Source of the DNA: Campylobacteraceae bacterium
Lineage (GTDB): Bacteria > Campylobacterota > Campylobacteria > Campylobacterales > Sulfurospirillaceae
Reading direction: 5' to 3'
DNA length: 64,000 nucleotides
Assembly: GCA_027050775.1 (NCBI GenBank)
Contig: JALUBH010000007.1
Location: 1 to 64,000, forward strand
Part shown: positions 1 to 7,742 of the stretch, one piece after another
Layout: every line of letters starts with the position of its first letter
Position numbering within the stretch: the first letter of the stretch is position 1
Notes under the pieces: model-generated
The model's input: only the letters and a program-made list of their open reading frames with translations
What the model was told of the DNA's origin: nothing
Database searches by the model: none
Program-made: the position numbers and the translations under genes

Positions 1-284
1 AAACAATATTCATGCTTTTAAAGAACAAAACTAAATTTGATGAAAATTTAGCTTATGGTGTTTCTAAATGAAACTTTTAAATCTATGTTTTTTAGTTAGG
101 TTTCTTTATAGTTGACTCCTTTTTTATTTTATTGTCATCTTTTCTAGGAGCAAAGCCCCTAAAAAATTCACACGCTACTAAAGCTTCACCTGTCGGTGAG
201 AAATGCTTTTGTTGCTGAAATTTTAAAATAAAAAAGTGAAATAATTGTGAAGCTATTGAACTTCTTGTAAAAGGTATAGTTTTT
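1..284. other. Left-edge intergenic region
   Basis: No convincing gene is visible here. The stretch is AT-rich and lies downstream of the minus-strand operon that ends at 285. Its only clear structure is the two-hairpin repeat at 145-201, listed separately. The longest ATG-started frame (from position 68) codes for only about 15 residues and has no homology that I recognise. A gene ending to the left of the window could have its terminator here, but no hairpin with a T-tract stands out. Confidence 0.6.
145..201 (+). repeat. Two-hairpin intergenic repeat, copy A
   Basis: Hairpin 1 is AGGAGC-AAA-GCCCCT at 146-160 (one A.C mismatch). A linker containing ATTC follows, then ACTAAAGCTTC, then hairpin 2, TCACC-TGTC-GGTGA at 186-199, followed by GAAA. 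The same order of parts occurs at 35025-35085 (reverse strand) and 60883-60942. The stems differ in sequence between copies but still pair. This copy lies between the 3' end of the small cytochrome gene and the window edge. Confidence 0.6.
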
Positions 285-614
285 CTATTTTAGTTTTCCA
301 AAGATTTTATACTTATCCCAGTATTCGTCTATCGCCTTTTTCAAATCTTTTTCACTCAATGTGGTTCTTTTTTTTACTCCAAACCTTTTAAGAAGTGCGG
401 GGTTTAAGATAGAGTTCTTTTTTTTTGGGTTTTGCAAGTAGAGTTTCATGGCATATTTTGTCTCTATAGCACTACTATATTTTAAAAGATAGCGGTAGAA
501 AAATTTGTCTATCTTTATGGGCAGTTTACTATGGCAAGCTACGCAATTTTTTTGATATACCGAAGCATTCAAACCTAAAAATACTAAAGCCGATAATAGA
601 AAAACTCTCACCAT
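285..614 (-). CDS. Small periplasmic monoheme c-type cytochrome
   Basis: A 109-residue protein with an N-terminal signal sequence (about residues 1-17) and one heme-binding motif, CVACH, at residues 24-28. It is probably exported and carries one covalently bound heme. The rest is lysine-rich and has no second heme motif, and I do not recognise a named family. It is the last gene of a minus-strand run and overlaps the histidine kinase gene by 7 bases, so the two are probably translated together. A redox or heme-based input to the kinase is an inference from position only. It could equally be a small electron carrier of unknown partner. Confidence 0.75.
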   Translation of the reverse strand: MVRVFLLSALVFLGLNASVYQKNCVACHSKLPIKIDKFFYRYLLKYSSAIETKYAMKLYLQNPKKKNSILNPALLKRFGVKKRTTLSEKDLKKAIDEYWDKYKIFGKLK

Positions 615-1792
615 GAAACCTTTACGGAGGTAAATTCTTTAAAGATGGAGTCTATCTCTATCTTTAAACCCTCTTCTTGAGCTATTTTACTCACTATGCT
701 AAGCCCTATGCCAAAGCCACCCACACTTTTATCTGCCCTCTCATATCTTTTGAAGATTTGATTCAACTTCTCCTTTGGTATGCCTCGTCCACTATCTTTT
801 ATATAAAAATATCTCTTTTTTAAAACCACTTCTATAGTGCCTCTCATCTTATTGTACTTGATAGCATTTGAAAAAAGATTGTCTATGAGTTTTGTTAGTC
901 TATTTTTATCTGCCAAGAGAACTGCCCCATCTTTTAAATCCAACTTTAAAGTTATCTTTTTAGATTCCAAAAAGAGTGAAAAATACTCTGCTCTCTCTTG
1001 CAATAATGATTTTAAATCCAACTTTTCCTTTTTTCTCTCTACTGTATTTGAGAGCGTCAAAAATACTAAATCTTGATATAAGTTTGATATGGTTTTTGCC
1101 CCTATTTTTATCCGATTGAGTCTTTTTTGCAATCTCTCATCAACCTCTATATTTTCACTTAGTTCTATGTTTGATAGGATTGTACTCACAGGTGTATTTA
1201 GTTCATGGGTTGTGTCTTTTATAAACCTATCAAGTAAAGACAAAGCCTCTCGCATCGGCTTTAACAATAGATACAAAAGAAAGTACCCCATCAAAAGCAT
1301 GGCGAACAATACAATTCCACCATAAATCACTAGATTTTTATATGTATGTTTTTTCCAAACCCCACTATCTTTGACCTCTATAACAACATATTTTGTTCCC
1401 AAATAGTAATACTCTAACTCTTTTACATAGTATATATTTCCATTTTGCAAATAGATATCTTCATTCAAATCCACTTTGTTGCTATCTAATAATGAAAAAA
1501 TCTTAGTATAAACGCTATCGTAAATCCCTGATTTGAATCTTTTGTCTCTTGGATAGATTCTGGGAACCGTATCGAAATTTACATGTAGGTATTTTAGTTT
1601 TTTTATCTCGTCACTTGCATATTTTGAGAGTTTTAGTCTCTTATCTTTGAGCATCAAATCTTTTTGGGTATTGAAGTAAGCTATAGACATAAACGACAAA
1701 AGAAGTATTATAAAAAATGAGTATAGTATAAAAAATGAAAAAAGGGTCTTCTTTTCACTCTGTCGTAAATTTATATCCCAGCTTTTTAACAC
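608..1792 (-). CDS. Sensor histidine kinase of a two-component system
   Basis: A 394-residue inner-membrane sensor kinase. It has a transmembrane segment near residues 18-40, a periplasmic sensor loop of about 110 residues, and a second transmembrane segment near 155-178. The HisKA box TTHELNTPVS near residue 197 carries the phospho-accepting His. ATP-binding boxes follow: N (DNLFSNAIKYN), G1 (DSGRGIP) and G2 (GGFGIGLSIV). It would phosphorylate the response regulator encoded just upstream, whose gene overlaps it by 38 bases. The signal is unknown. Neighbouring Mla-type transport genes and a small cytochrome suggest envelope or redox sensing, which is inference. Confidence 0.93.
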   Translation of the reverse strand: MLKSWDINLRQSEKKTLFSFFILYSFFIILLLSFMSIAYFNTQKDLMLKDKRLKLSKYASDEIKKLKYLHVNFDTVPRIYPRDKRFKSGIYDSVYTKIFSLLDSNKVDLNEDIYLQNGNIYYVKELEYYYLGTKYVVIEVKDSGVWKKHTYKNLVIYGGIVLFAMLLMGYFLLYLLLKPMREALSLLDRFIKDTTHELNTPVSTILSNIELSENIEVDERLQKRLNRIKIGAKTISNLYQDLVFLTLSNTVERKKEKLDLKSLLQERAEYFSLFLESKKITLKLDLKDGAVLLADKNRLTKLIDNLFSNAIKYNKMRGTIEVVLKKRYFYIKDSGRGIPKEKLNQIFKRYERADKSVGGFGIGLSIVSKIAQEEGLKIEIDSIFKEFTSVKVSW

Positions 1793-2432
1793 TGATTATT
1801 CTCTCTTTTCCTAGCAATTTTCGCAGGTTTTTTATATATGTCCGAAGTGCGCTATCGCTACTAACCTCATCATAACTCCAAAGAGTATCATATATGACAT
1901 CATGAGATATTATCTCATCTTTTCTCTGCAAAAAGAGCTTTAATAGCAGAGCTTCTTTGTTTTGTATTCTGATGACTTCTCCACTAATAACTAACTCATT
2001 TGTTAGCATATTATACTCTATCTCATTAGAGATTTTTATCAACTCTTCGTTTATATGAGAAAACTCTCTTTTAAGCAGAGTTTGAACCCTAAAAAGCAAC
2101 TCTTTTAATTCAAAAGGTTTTTTTAGGTAATCATCACAACCACTCTCGTATCCAATCTCTAAATCATCTATCGAATTTAGAGATGTTACAAAGATAGCAG
2201 GCACACTATCATCATTTTTTCTAGCTCTTTCTAAAAGCTCAAAGCCGTTTGTGCCGGGAACATTTACATCTAACAAATACAGATCAAAACTCTTCTCATA
2301 CATCAATTCTTCAGCCTCATCCCCGTCAAAGGCAGACTCGACACTATACCCCTCATCCTCTAAAAATTCGGCAATGGTCTCATTTAGACTTACATCATCT
2401 TCTAAAAGAAAGATTTTTGCTTTTTTTGGCAT
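1755..2432 (-). CDS. OmpR-family response regulator
   Basis: A 225-residue two-domain regulator. The receiver domain (about 1-118) has the acidic pair at D12/D13, the phosphorylated Asp at D55, the conserved Thr at T83 and Lys near 104-105. The C-terminal half is a winged-helix DNA-binding domain of the OmpR/PhoB type, ending in YIKNLRKLLGKERIISVKKLGYKF. It overlaps the kinase gene by 38 bases, a strong sign of a cognate pair. Its start codon shares a base with the stop of the DUF1104 gene upstream. Its targets are unknown; its own operon is a likely candidate. Confidence 0.93.
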   Translation of the reverse strand: MPKKAKIFLLEDDVSLNETIAEFLEDEGYSVESAFDGDEAEELMYEKSFDLYLLDVNVPGTNGFELLERARKNDDSVPAIFVTSLNSIDDLEIGYESGCDDYLKKPFELKELLFRVQTLLKREFSHINEELIKISNEIEYNMLTNELVISGEVIRIQNKEALLLKLFLQRKDEIISHDVIYDTLWSYDEVSSDSALRTYIKNLRKLLGKERIISVKKLGYKFTTE

Positions 2433-2647
2433 TATTTTCTCTTTTTCTTTAAATTTTTTATATATAATATTCGCTGTTTTCTACTCATAGTCCCAACTCT
2501 TTTCCCAAGTTCTCTCTCAAAAGCCTTTTGATTTTTTGCAGGCACATAGCCTATCATAGCCAAAAGTTCCTCTGTACTCATAATAGAATAGTTAACTTTT
2601 GCAAACAGAGCCACTACAAATATAAAAACAAACAGTATCGCTTTCAT
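2432..2647 (-). CDS. Small exported DUF1104-like protein
   Basis: A 71-residue protein with a signal peptide (about residues 1-16, hydrophobic and ending ALFA). It is followed by a short mature part containing NYSIMSTEELLAMIGYV and a lysine/arginine-rich tail. The pattern YS-x-MSTEEL-x-x-x-x-G resembles DUF1104, a small family found in Campylobacterota periplasms, whose function is not established. It lies 8 bases after the GAF gene and touches the response regulator gene. By analogy with other small periplasmic partners of sensor kinases it could modulate the kinase, which is speculation. Confidence 0.7.
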   Translation of the reverse strand: MKAILFVFIFVVALFAKVNYSIMSTEELLAMIGYVPAKNQKAFERELGKRVGTMSRKQRILYIKNLKKKRK

Positions 2648-2655
2648 CTTCTTTC

Positions 2656-3162
2656 CTACCCCTCTTGCACCATGACTTCAAGATATGCACAAATATGACC
2701 TACAACATAGCTCAATATCTTTTCATCATCTTTACTGAAACCTGAGCTTCCATCTGTTTTATTTATGAGCTGTATAACACCTAACACATTTTCATCATAT
2801 CCTATGATTGGCATAGCAAGTACTGATTTTGTTGTATAACCACTACCCATATCGACGCTGGCGTTAAAGTTTTTATCATTTTGAATATCGTTTATTATTA
2901 TATTTTTTTTTCCCTTATACACTTCACCTGCTAAACCTCTGTCATCCGGAACCTCGATATAACTCACTCCATCTATATACACAGACCACATACTCTTAGT
3001 ATTTTTATCGTGTAAAAATAGAGTAAACCTATCGACTTTCAGTATATCTTTGATTGTATCAGATATGAGTTTGATTCTTTTTGCAAAATCATTTTCAAGT
3101 ACAATCTTTTTATTTAATTCTAATAGTCTGTTTAGTCTTCTTTCACTAATCTCTTTAGCCAT
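2656..3162 (-). CDS. GAF-domain protein
   Basis: A 168-residue soluble protein that is almost entirely one GAF domain (about residues 20-160). It shows the typical stretch IEVPDDRGLAGEVYKGKKNI and the closing strand LGVIQLINKT. GAF domains bind small ligands such as cyclic nucleotides, heme or other cofactors; the ligand cannot be read from sequence. No output domain is fused, so it would act as a free sensor or adaptor. It overlaps the lipoprotein gene upstream by 31 bases and lies within the long Mla/two-component operon. Confidence 0.85.
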   Translation of the reverse strand: MAKEISERRLNRLLELNKKIVLENDFAKRIKLISDTIKDILKVDRFTLFLHDKNTKSMWSVYIDGVSYIEVPDDRGLAGEVYKGKKNIIINDIQNDKNFNASVDMGSGYTTKSVLAMPIIGYDENVLGVIQLINKTDGSSGFSKDDEKILSYVVGHICAYLEVMVQEG

Positions 3163-3728
3163 AATACCACTTCTTTACTAAATGTTTTTATTATACTGTT
3201 ATAAGCTTTTACAGCACCAGGCGCATCTATGGTAGCGCACTTTTTTCTATATAGAAAATCTTTGGAACCTATGAGTTTTGATGTTTTAGCATCTATCAAA
3301 TATAGTCTTATTTCAAATTCAACATTTGCACTCTTTTTTTGCACATGTTGAACAGCGTTGATAATCTCGCCCTCCAAGACAAAATTTGCTCTTGCCTTTG
3401 AGTAAACACTAAATACACTCTTAAAAAGACCGCTTTTATACAATGTATCTACAATATCCCGCTCTATCATACTTGAAAAATTTTGATTCCAACTAGAGTA
3501 TAGGTATGAATTTGTTTTAAGTGACTTTCTTTGATACCATATCTTGCTACCAAGCAAAATAACAGGTGATTTAAATCTTGATACTTTCAGTATCTTGTGT
3601 GATTTTGTTTTTACAGATATCTTTGCTCCATTGTCTATATCATACTCTACAATTGGCTTTGAGATATCTTTTATGGAACATCCTGCCATAAAAAATATCA
3701 ATATCGTAGATATCAATGCTCTATTCAT
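3132..3728 (-). CDS. ABC-transport auxiliary lipoprotein of the Mla-type system
   Basis: A 198-residue lipoprotein. I chose the start at 3728 because it is preceded by GGGAGAG and opens directly into a lipoprotein signal peptide ending in MAGC, with the lipidated Cys near residue 17. Extending to 3800 would add 24 residues that duplicate mlaD coding sequence. The body resembles the ABC-transport auxiliary family (PF03886-like), which often accompanies MCE/Mla ABC transporters as an outer-membrane or periplasmic partner. It overlaps mlaD by 8 bases. In Campylobacterota this protein may replace the separate E. coli Mla components, which is inference. Confidence 0.8.
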   Translation of the reverse strand: MNRALISTILIFFMAGCSIKDISKPIVEYDIDNGAKISVKTKSHKILKVSRFKSPVILLGSKIWYQRKSLKTNSYLYSSWNQNFSSMIERDIVDTLYKSGLFKSVFSVYSKARANFVLEGEIINAVQHVQKKSANVEFEIRLYLIDAKTSKLIGSKDFLYRKKCATIDAPGAVKAYNSIIKTFSKEVVLWLKRLVKED

Positions 3729-4728
3729 TACTCTCTCCCGGTCCTGGAATTTTTGCTGTACTCTTATAGAGTAAATCACTTGGACTGTTTTTGATTTCAC
3801 TCACAGTCTCATCAAGTTTCAAAGACAGATTTCTGAGTGAGATTGCAGTTTCATTTAAAATCTGCATATTCTGCTCAACTATATCTGCAAAACTAAATTC
3901 TCCGTTTTTCAACTCTTTTTGCATATTATCAAAAAATATTTTAGTAGAATCACTTGCTGCACCGGCTTTATCACTCATCTTACCCAATTTGTTAAACGAA
4001 GGGATCAAAGTATTTTCAAAATTTTTCGTATGCTCTAAAAGTTTCTTACCGTCTTTAGAAAAGCTACCTATATTTTGTGTGATGATAGCCAAATCTTTTT
4101 CTATGTTTTTCTTTAAATCTCCTATTTGAACAAACATTTGTGTTATTTTATACTTATTGTCATCTATATACTTTGTTGTCTTAGAGAGATTTGTGATAAT
4201 ACTGTTGACATTGTTTATATTTTTATTACTTAAGATAGTATCAATTTTCTGCAATACACCATTTATTTTTGCAGTTATGGCTTCACTACTGTCAAATAAA
4301 GATGCCATAATCGATTTTTTGGATTTTATCGTCTCTATCTCACCTTTTTTGCTAACAATCAAGGGTGAGTTTTTACTTCCGCCTTGCAACTCTACATATT
4401 TTAAGCCTGTTATTCCCTGCGTATCTAGTACTGCGTAAGTATCTTTCTTGATAGGTGTTCCTTTTTTTATTTCAAGCAAAATTGCAACTTCTTCACTATT
4501 TTTTTTATTTATGGATATCTGTTTAACCTTACCAACTTCAACACCTCTATATTTCACAGGAGACTCAACACTCAATCCTGAGACTGATTCTGTAAAATAA
4601 GTGTAATAATAATCTTGCTTGTCTGCCTCATCTCCATATTTTGCCAACCAGTACAAAAATGAAAACAGTGACAAGGTCAGTATGATAACAAAGGAACCCA
4701 CCACTATATAGCTAAGTCTTTTTTCCAT
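3721..4728 (-). CDS. mlaD: MlaD/MCE-family phospholipid transport protein
   Basis: A 335-residue protein with one N-terminal transmembrane anchor (about residues 8-28) and a periplasmic MCE domain at about 38-120. The domain contains YFTESVSGLSVESPVKYRGV and ends in the GLKYVELQGG strand. MCE domains form hexameric rings that shuttle phospholipids between membranes. The long C-terminal part (about 150-310) is rich in heptad-like Asn/Lys/Leu repeats and probably forms a helical bundle or tunnel, longer than in E. coli MlaD (about 183 residues). It sits 9 bases after the ATPase gene and would dock on MlaE/MlaF. Confidence 0.9.
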   Translation of the reverse strand: MEKRLSYIVVGSFVIILTLSLFSFLYWLAKYGDEADKQDYYYTYFTESVSGLSVESPVKYRGVEVGKVKQISINKKNSEEVAILLEIKKGTPIKKDTYAVLDTQGITGLKYVELQGGSKNSPLIVSKKGEIETIKSKKSIMASLFDSSEAITAKINGVLQKIDTILSNKNINNVNSIITNLSKTTKYIDDNKYKITQMFVQIGDLKKNIEKDLAIITQNIGSFSKDGKKLLEHTKNFENTLIPSFNKLGKMSDKAGAASDSTKIFFDNMQKELKNGEFSFADIVEQNMQILNETAISLRNLSLKLDETVSEIKNSPSDLLYKSTAKIPGPGESNE

Positions 4729-4737
4729 ATAATTTCC

Positions 4738-5481
4738 TTACTCTCTATCTAGTTTTAAAAATTCTTGTATCGCATAATGCTTGAACTCTTTTGCCTCTTT
4801 GAGTGTTCCTTCAAAAAGTATCTTTTTTTCAAATATTATGCAAAATCTATCAAGCACATGCTCTATCGTATGAAGATCATGAGTTACTATTACCACAGTC
4901 AATTTTAAAAGCGTAGCTAACTCTTTTATGAGCCTGTCAAAATTTTCAGCCCCCACAGGATCTAGTCCACTAGTCGGTTCATCCAAAAAAAGTATCTTTG
5001 GATCCATAGCAAGTGCTCTAGCAAGTGCCGCTCTTTTTTTCATACCTCCGCTTAATTCACTTGGAAAAAGATATGTTGCCTCTTTTTTAAGCCCTGACAT
5101 TTTCAATTTGCTCAGGGCTATATCTTCTATTAACTCTTTAGGCAAATCTGTATATTCTATGAGCGGAATGGATACATTTTCCAAAATATTTAAAGATGAA
5201 TATAGTGCTCCAAACTGAAATAAAACAGACCAATTTTTCTTTAGCTCTACTGCTTCACTATGCGAAATCTTATCTATTTTTTTTCCAAGAATTTCTATCG
5301 AACCGGACTTGAATTTTTGTAACATTATCATTTCACGCAAAATTGTTGTTTTTCCAGAACCACTTCCCCCAAGGATACCATAAATTTCGCCCTCTTTTAC
5401 CTCCAGCGAGATTTTATCATGTACCACTTTTTTTCCAAATTGTGTTACGACATCTTTTACTTTTATTATAGTTTCACTCAA
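4738..5481 (-). CDS. mlaF: MlaF-type ABC transporter ATP-binding protein
   Basis: A 247-residue ABC ATPase with Walker A GGSGSGKTT (about residues 35-43), a Q-loop, signature ELSGGMKKR, Walker B ILFLDEPTSGLDP and the switch His in VTHDL. The GGMKKR form of the signature is typical of the Mla/Ttg2A/Mkl subfamily that works with MlaE permeases. It would drive phospholipid transport across the inner-membrane complex. The gene overlaps the permease gene by 4 bases (ATGA-type junction), so translation is probably coupled. Confidence 0.93.
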   Translation of the reverse strand: MSETIIKVKDVVTQFGKKVVHDKISLEVKEGEIYGILGGSGSGKTTILREMIMLQKFKSGSIEILGKKIDKISHSEAVELKKNWSVLFQFGALYSSLNILENVSIPLIEYTDLPKELIEDIALSKLKMSGLKKEATYLFPSELSGGMKKRAALARALAMDPKILFLDEPTSGLDPVGAENFDRLIKELATLLKLTVVIVTHDLHTIEHVLDRFCIIFEKKILFEGTLKEAKEFKHYAIQEFLKLDRE

Positions 5482-6605
5482 ATTCCTATCTCCGTCAAAA
5501 CCACTGATATCAAAGCATTACAAGCTATCACCCAAAATATCGCATTTACAACACTAATTGTTGTGTATTTACCTATACTCTCCGTACTTCCGGTAACCTG
5601 AAAACCTCTAAAACAACCGATAGTTGCTATAAGTAGACCAAAAAACGGCGCTTTAAACAAGCCTATAAGTATATGCTTGAGTGCAACCACATCTCTACCT
5701 CTTTGTATAAACTCAGAGTAAGATATGCCCAAACTTGTTTTCGAGACTATCATTCCTCCAAAAACTCCAACAATATCGGCAAAAAATACTATCAACGGCA
5801 TGGCGATAACAAGAGCAAAAATACGAGGTAAAACAAGATATACAATCGGATTAAAACCCATGGAGCGCATAGCATCAATCTCTTCTGTTATCTTCATGGT
5901 ACCTATCTCGGCAGCATAGGCAGAGGCGCTTCTTCCAGCTATAACTATAGCAGCTATCAAGGGGGCAAGTTCTCTGAACATTGAAATTGAAATCATATCG
6001 ACGATAAATATATTTGCACCAAATTTTGCTAACTGTTCAGCACTTTGATAAGCTATAACCAAACCTACCAAAAATGATGTCAAAGCAACTATGGGCAGGG
6101 CTTGGGCACCTGATCTTTCTATGTGAGCAGCTGTCGCTTTATATCTAAACTGCCAAGGATGCACTAAAACTCTAAAAAATTGTAATACAGTCTCCCCTAA
6201 AAAGGACAAAAAAAACAAAAAAGAATCAAATGAATCAACGAAATACTTCCCTGTCTTGATGATAGGTGAAACAAAAATATTCTCTTTTGGTTCTTTTATA
6301 TTTGATTTTTGCCTCAAATTTTTTCTTGCAAAAAGCATCATACTCTTGAAATCGGCACTCATACCGGTAATCACAACCGAGGCTCTATTTTCGCAAAAGG
6401 TGGCACTCAAATCAGCAAGCAAAAGAGCGCCTGCATAATCTAATGAAATCATATCAAAGCAGTCTATCTTCAAAAGCATAAACTTCTTATTTTTGATTTT
6501 TTTGATTTTAGGGTAAATCGATTTAATACTGTTTTTGTCAAGTTTATCGTAAATCTTGATACTACACTGCTTATCAGCTTCTTCTGTTATGCTAAAACTA
6601 CTCAT
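5478..6605 (-). CDS. mlaE: MlaE-type permease with an N-terminal STAS domain
   Basis: A 375-residue protein. Residues 1 to about 105 form a STAS-like cytosolic domain and residues about 125-375 a MlaE/Ttg2B permease with five or six transmembrane segments. Conserved permease stretches include GRSASAYAAEIGTMKITEEIDA and FRGFQVTGSTESIGKYTT. In E. coli the STAS protein MlaB is separate and binds the ATPase; here it is fused, as in several other bacteria. It is the first gene of the minus-strand run. The start at 6605 has no Shine-Dalgarno, but a TATAAT box ends 6 bases upstream, so the message could be leaderless. Confidence 0.9.
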   Translation of the reverse strand: MSSFSITEEADKQCSIKIYDKLDKNSIKSIYPKIKKIKNKKFMLLKIDCFDMISLDYAGALLLADLSATFCENRASVVITGMSADFKSMMLFARKNLRQKSNIKEPKENIFVSPIIKTGKYFVDSFDSFLFFLSFLGETVLQFFRVLVHPWQFRYKATAAHIERSGAQALPIVALTSFLVGLVIAYQSAEQLAKFGANIFIVDMISISMFRELAPLIAAIVIAGRSASAYAAEIGTMKITEEIDAMRSMGFNPIVYLVLPRIFALVIAMPLIVFFADIVGVFGGMIVSKTSLGISYSEFIQRGRDVVALKHILIGLFKAPFFGLLIATIGCFRGFQVTGSTESIGKYTTISVVNAIFWVIACNALISVVLTEIGI

Positions 6606-6611
6606 GGGGAT

Positions 6612-6617
6612 ATTATA
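6612..6617 (-). promoter_or_regulatory. Candidate -10 box of the mla/two-component operon
   Basis: On the minus strand TATAAT at 6617-6612 is followed by ATCCCC and then the ATG of mlaE at 6605. Transcription would begin at or next to the start codon. No ribosome-binding sequence is present, which fits a leaderless message. A single hexamer in AT-rich DNA can occur by chance. Confidence 0.45.
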
Positions 6618-6720
6618 TATGATTACTTATAATTTTGACTTAAACTAATCAAGTTGAGTATAATTATTTTTTTCTAAACTTAAGTAAATAATAAATATTT
6701 TAACTATATAAACAAATTCA

Positions 6721-6742
6721 AAAGCCCTAAAGATAGGGCTTT
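6721..6742. terminator. Orphan hairpin between divergent genes
   Basis: AAAGCCCTA-AAGA-TAGGGCTTT forms a perfect 9-bp stem with a 4-base loop. It looks like an intrinsic terminator, but both neighbouring genes point away from it. It could end a small RNA transcribed from within this gap, or be a relic. No clean T-tract follows on the plus strand (AAGACAATTTTT). Confidence 0.45.
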
Positions 6743-6890
6743 AAGACAATTTTTACCCTTTTTAGAAGTGTTTCGTTTCTACACACTATTGTATTTTATA
6801 ATTATTATTATGTATAAGATATGTACTTTACTGTACTTGTAATCTTTTTTATCTTAATATACTATAAATTATATTAGGAGGAGAAGAGAG

Positions 6891-7742
6891 GTGTCGTTTA
6901 AAATAACAAAGATGATGGACTTAGATTCCATCGATTATTTAGTTGATGTTGAAGCACCTGAAGTTGCCGAAAGATTTCATCCCGGACAATTTGTAATGCT
7001 TATGACTAAAAAAGAAGGTGAGAGAATACCAATGTCTGTCATGAAAGTAGATAACGGTAAAATCAGTATGTTTATTAGAAAACTCGGAAAAACATCAAAA
7101 GAGCTAAGAGATGGAATTACAAGCTTTGAAAATGTCATAGGTCCCCTAGGAAACGGTATAGAAGAGAAAGCATATGGAACTGTTGTGGTGGTATCGGATG
7201 CTGTTTGCGGACACGCAGAAAATTATGCTATTTGTGATGTACTAGGCAAGATTGAAGGCAACAATATCATCTCTATTCAAACATTTTCTAGCAAAAAAGA
7301 GATTTATCCCGATGAATTTCTTACGAAAAAGATAGCTGATAGACATTTTATAACCACCGAAGACGGCTCTTTTGGAGACCACGGTAGTTACATCGTCACT
7401 CTCAAACGACTTATAAACAATGGAGTAAAGATAGACTATGTATTTGGGGGAGGAAAACTTCCTACCATGAAAGCAGTATCTACTCTTTTGGCCATAAATA
7501 ATATAGACAACCTTTTTACAACAAGACAAATGATGGTTGATGGTTCCGGCATGTGCGGATCTTGTAGAGTATATATAGATGGAGAGATGAAACTCTCTTG
7601 TATAGACGGCCCCATGTTTGATAGCAGAAAAATAAACTGGACAAGAGCTATGAAGAGATATGGAATGTTTAAAAAAGAAGAAACAATAGCAAACGAATAC
7701 TACGATGCTCATAAAGGAGGATGCGGACAATGCCAAAAATAA
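6891..7742 (+). CDS. NfnA/SudB-like FAD/NAD-binding reductase subunit
   Basis: A 283-residue protein with a GTG start behind AGGAGGAG. It has a ferredoxin-reductase-like FAD domain (about 1-100), an NAD-binding domain (about 105-220), and a cysteine cluster MCGSCRVYIDGEMKLSC near residues 222-240 that would hold a [2Fe-2S] cluster. This is the layout of the small subunit of NADH-dependent ferredoxin:NADP oxidoreductase (NfnA), also called sulfide dehydrogenase subunit B. A second cysteine pair, CGQC, ends the protein. It overlaps the next gene and certainly forms a complex with it. Whether the complex bifurcates electrons here is not shown by sequence. Confidence 0.85.
   Translation: MSFKITKMMDLDSIDYLVDVEAPEVAERFHPGQFVMLMTKKEGERIPMSVMKVDNGKISMFIRKLGKTSKELRDGITSFENVIGPLGNGIEEKAYGTVVVVSDAVCGHAENYAICDVLGKIEGNNIISIQTFSSKKEIYPDEFLTKKIADRHFITTEDGSFGDHGSYIVTLKRLINNGVKIDYVFGGGKLPTMKAVSTLLAINNIDNLFTTRQMMVDGSGMCGSCRVYIDGEMKLSCIDGPMFDSRKINWTRAMKRYGMFKKEETIANEYYDAHKGGCGQCQK

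Larger units (their letters stand above)
6606..6890. other. AT-rich divergent intergenic region
   Basis: These 285 bases separate the minus-strand mla operon from the plus-strand nfn genes and hold no protein gene that I can support. They should contain both promoters. The plus-strand side has AT-rich boxes such as TATACT and TATAAAT shortly before the AGGAGGAG ribosome-binding site. In the middle is a stable hairpin at 6721-6742, listed separately. Confidence 0.6.

Noticed and set aside
7242-7736. A 164-residue minus-strand frame opposite the NfnA-like gene
   Set aside because: It is the shadow of a well-supported gene and has no family features or start signals of its own.
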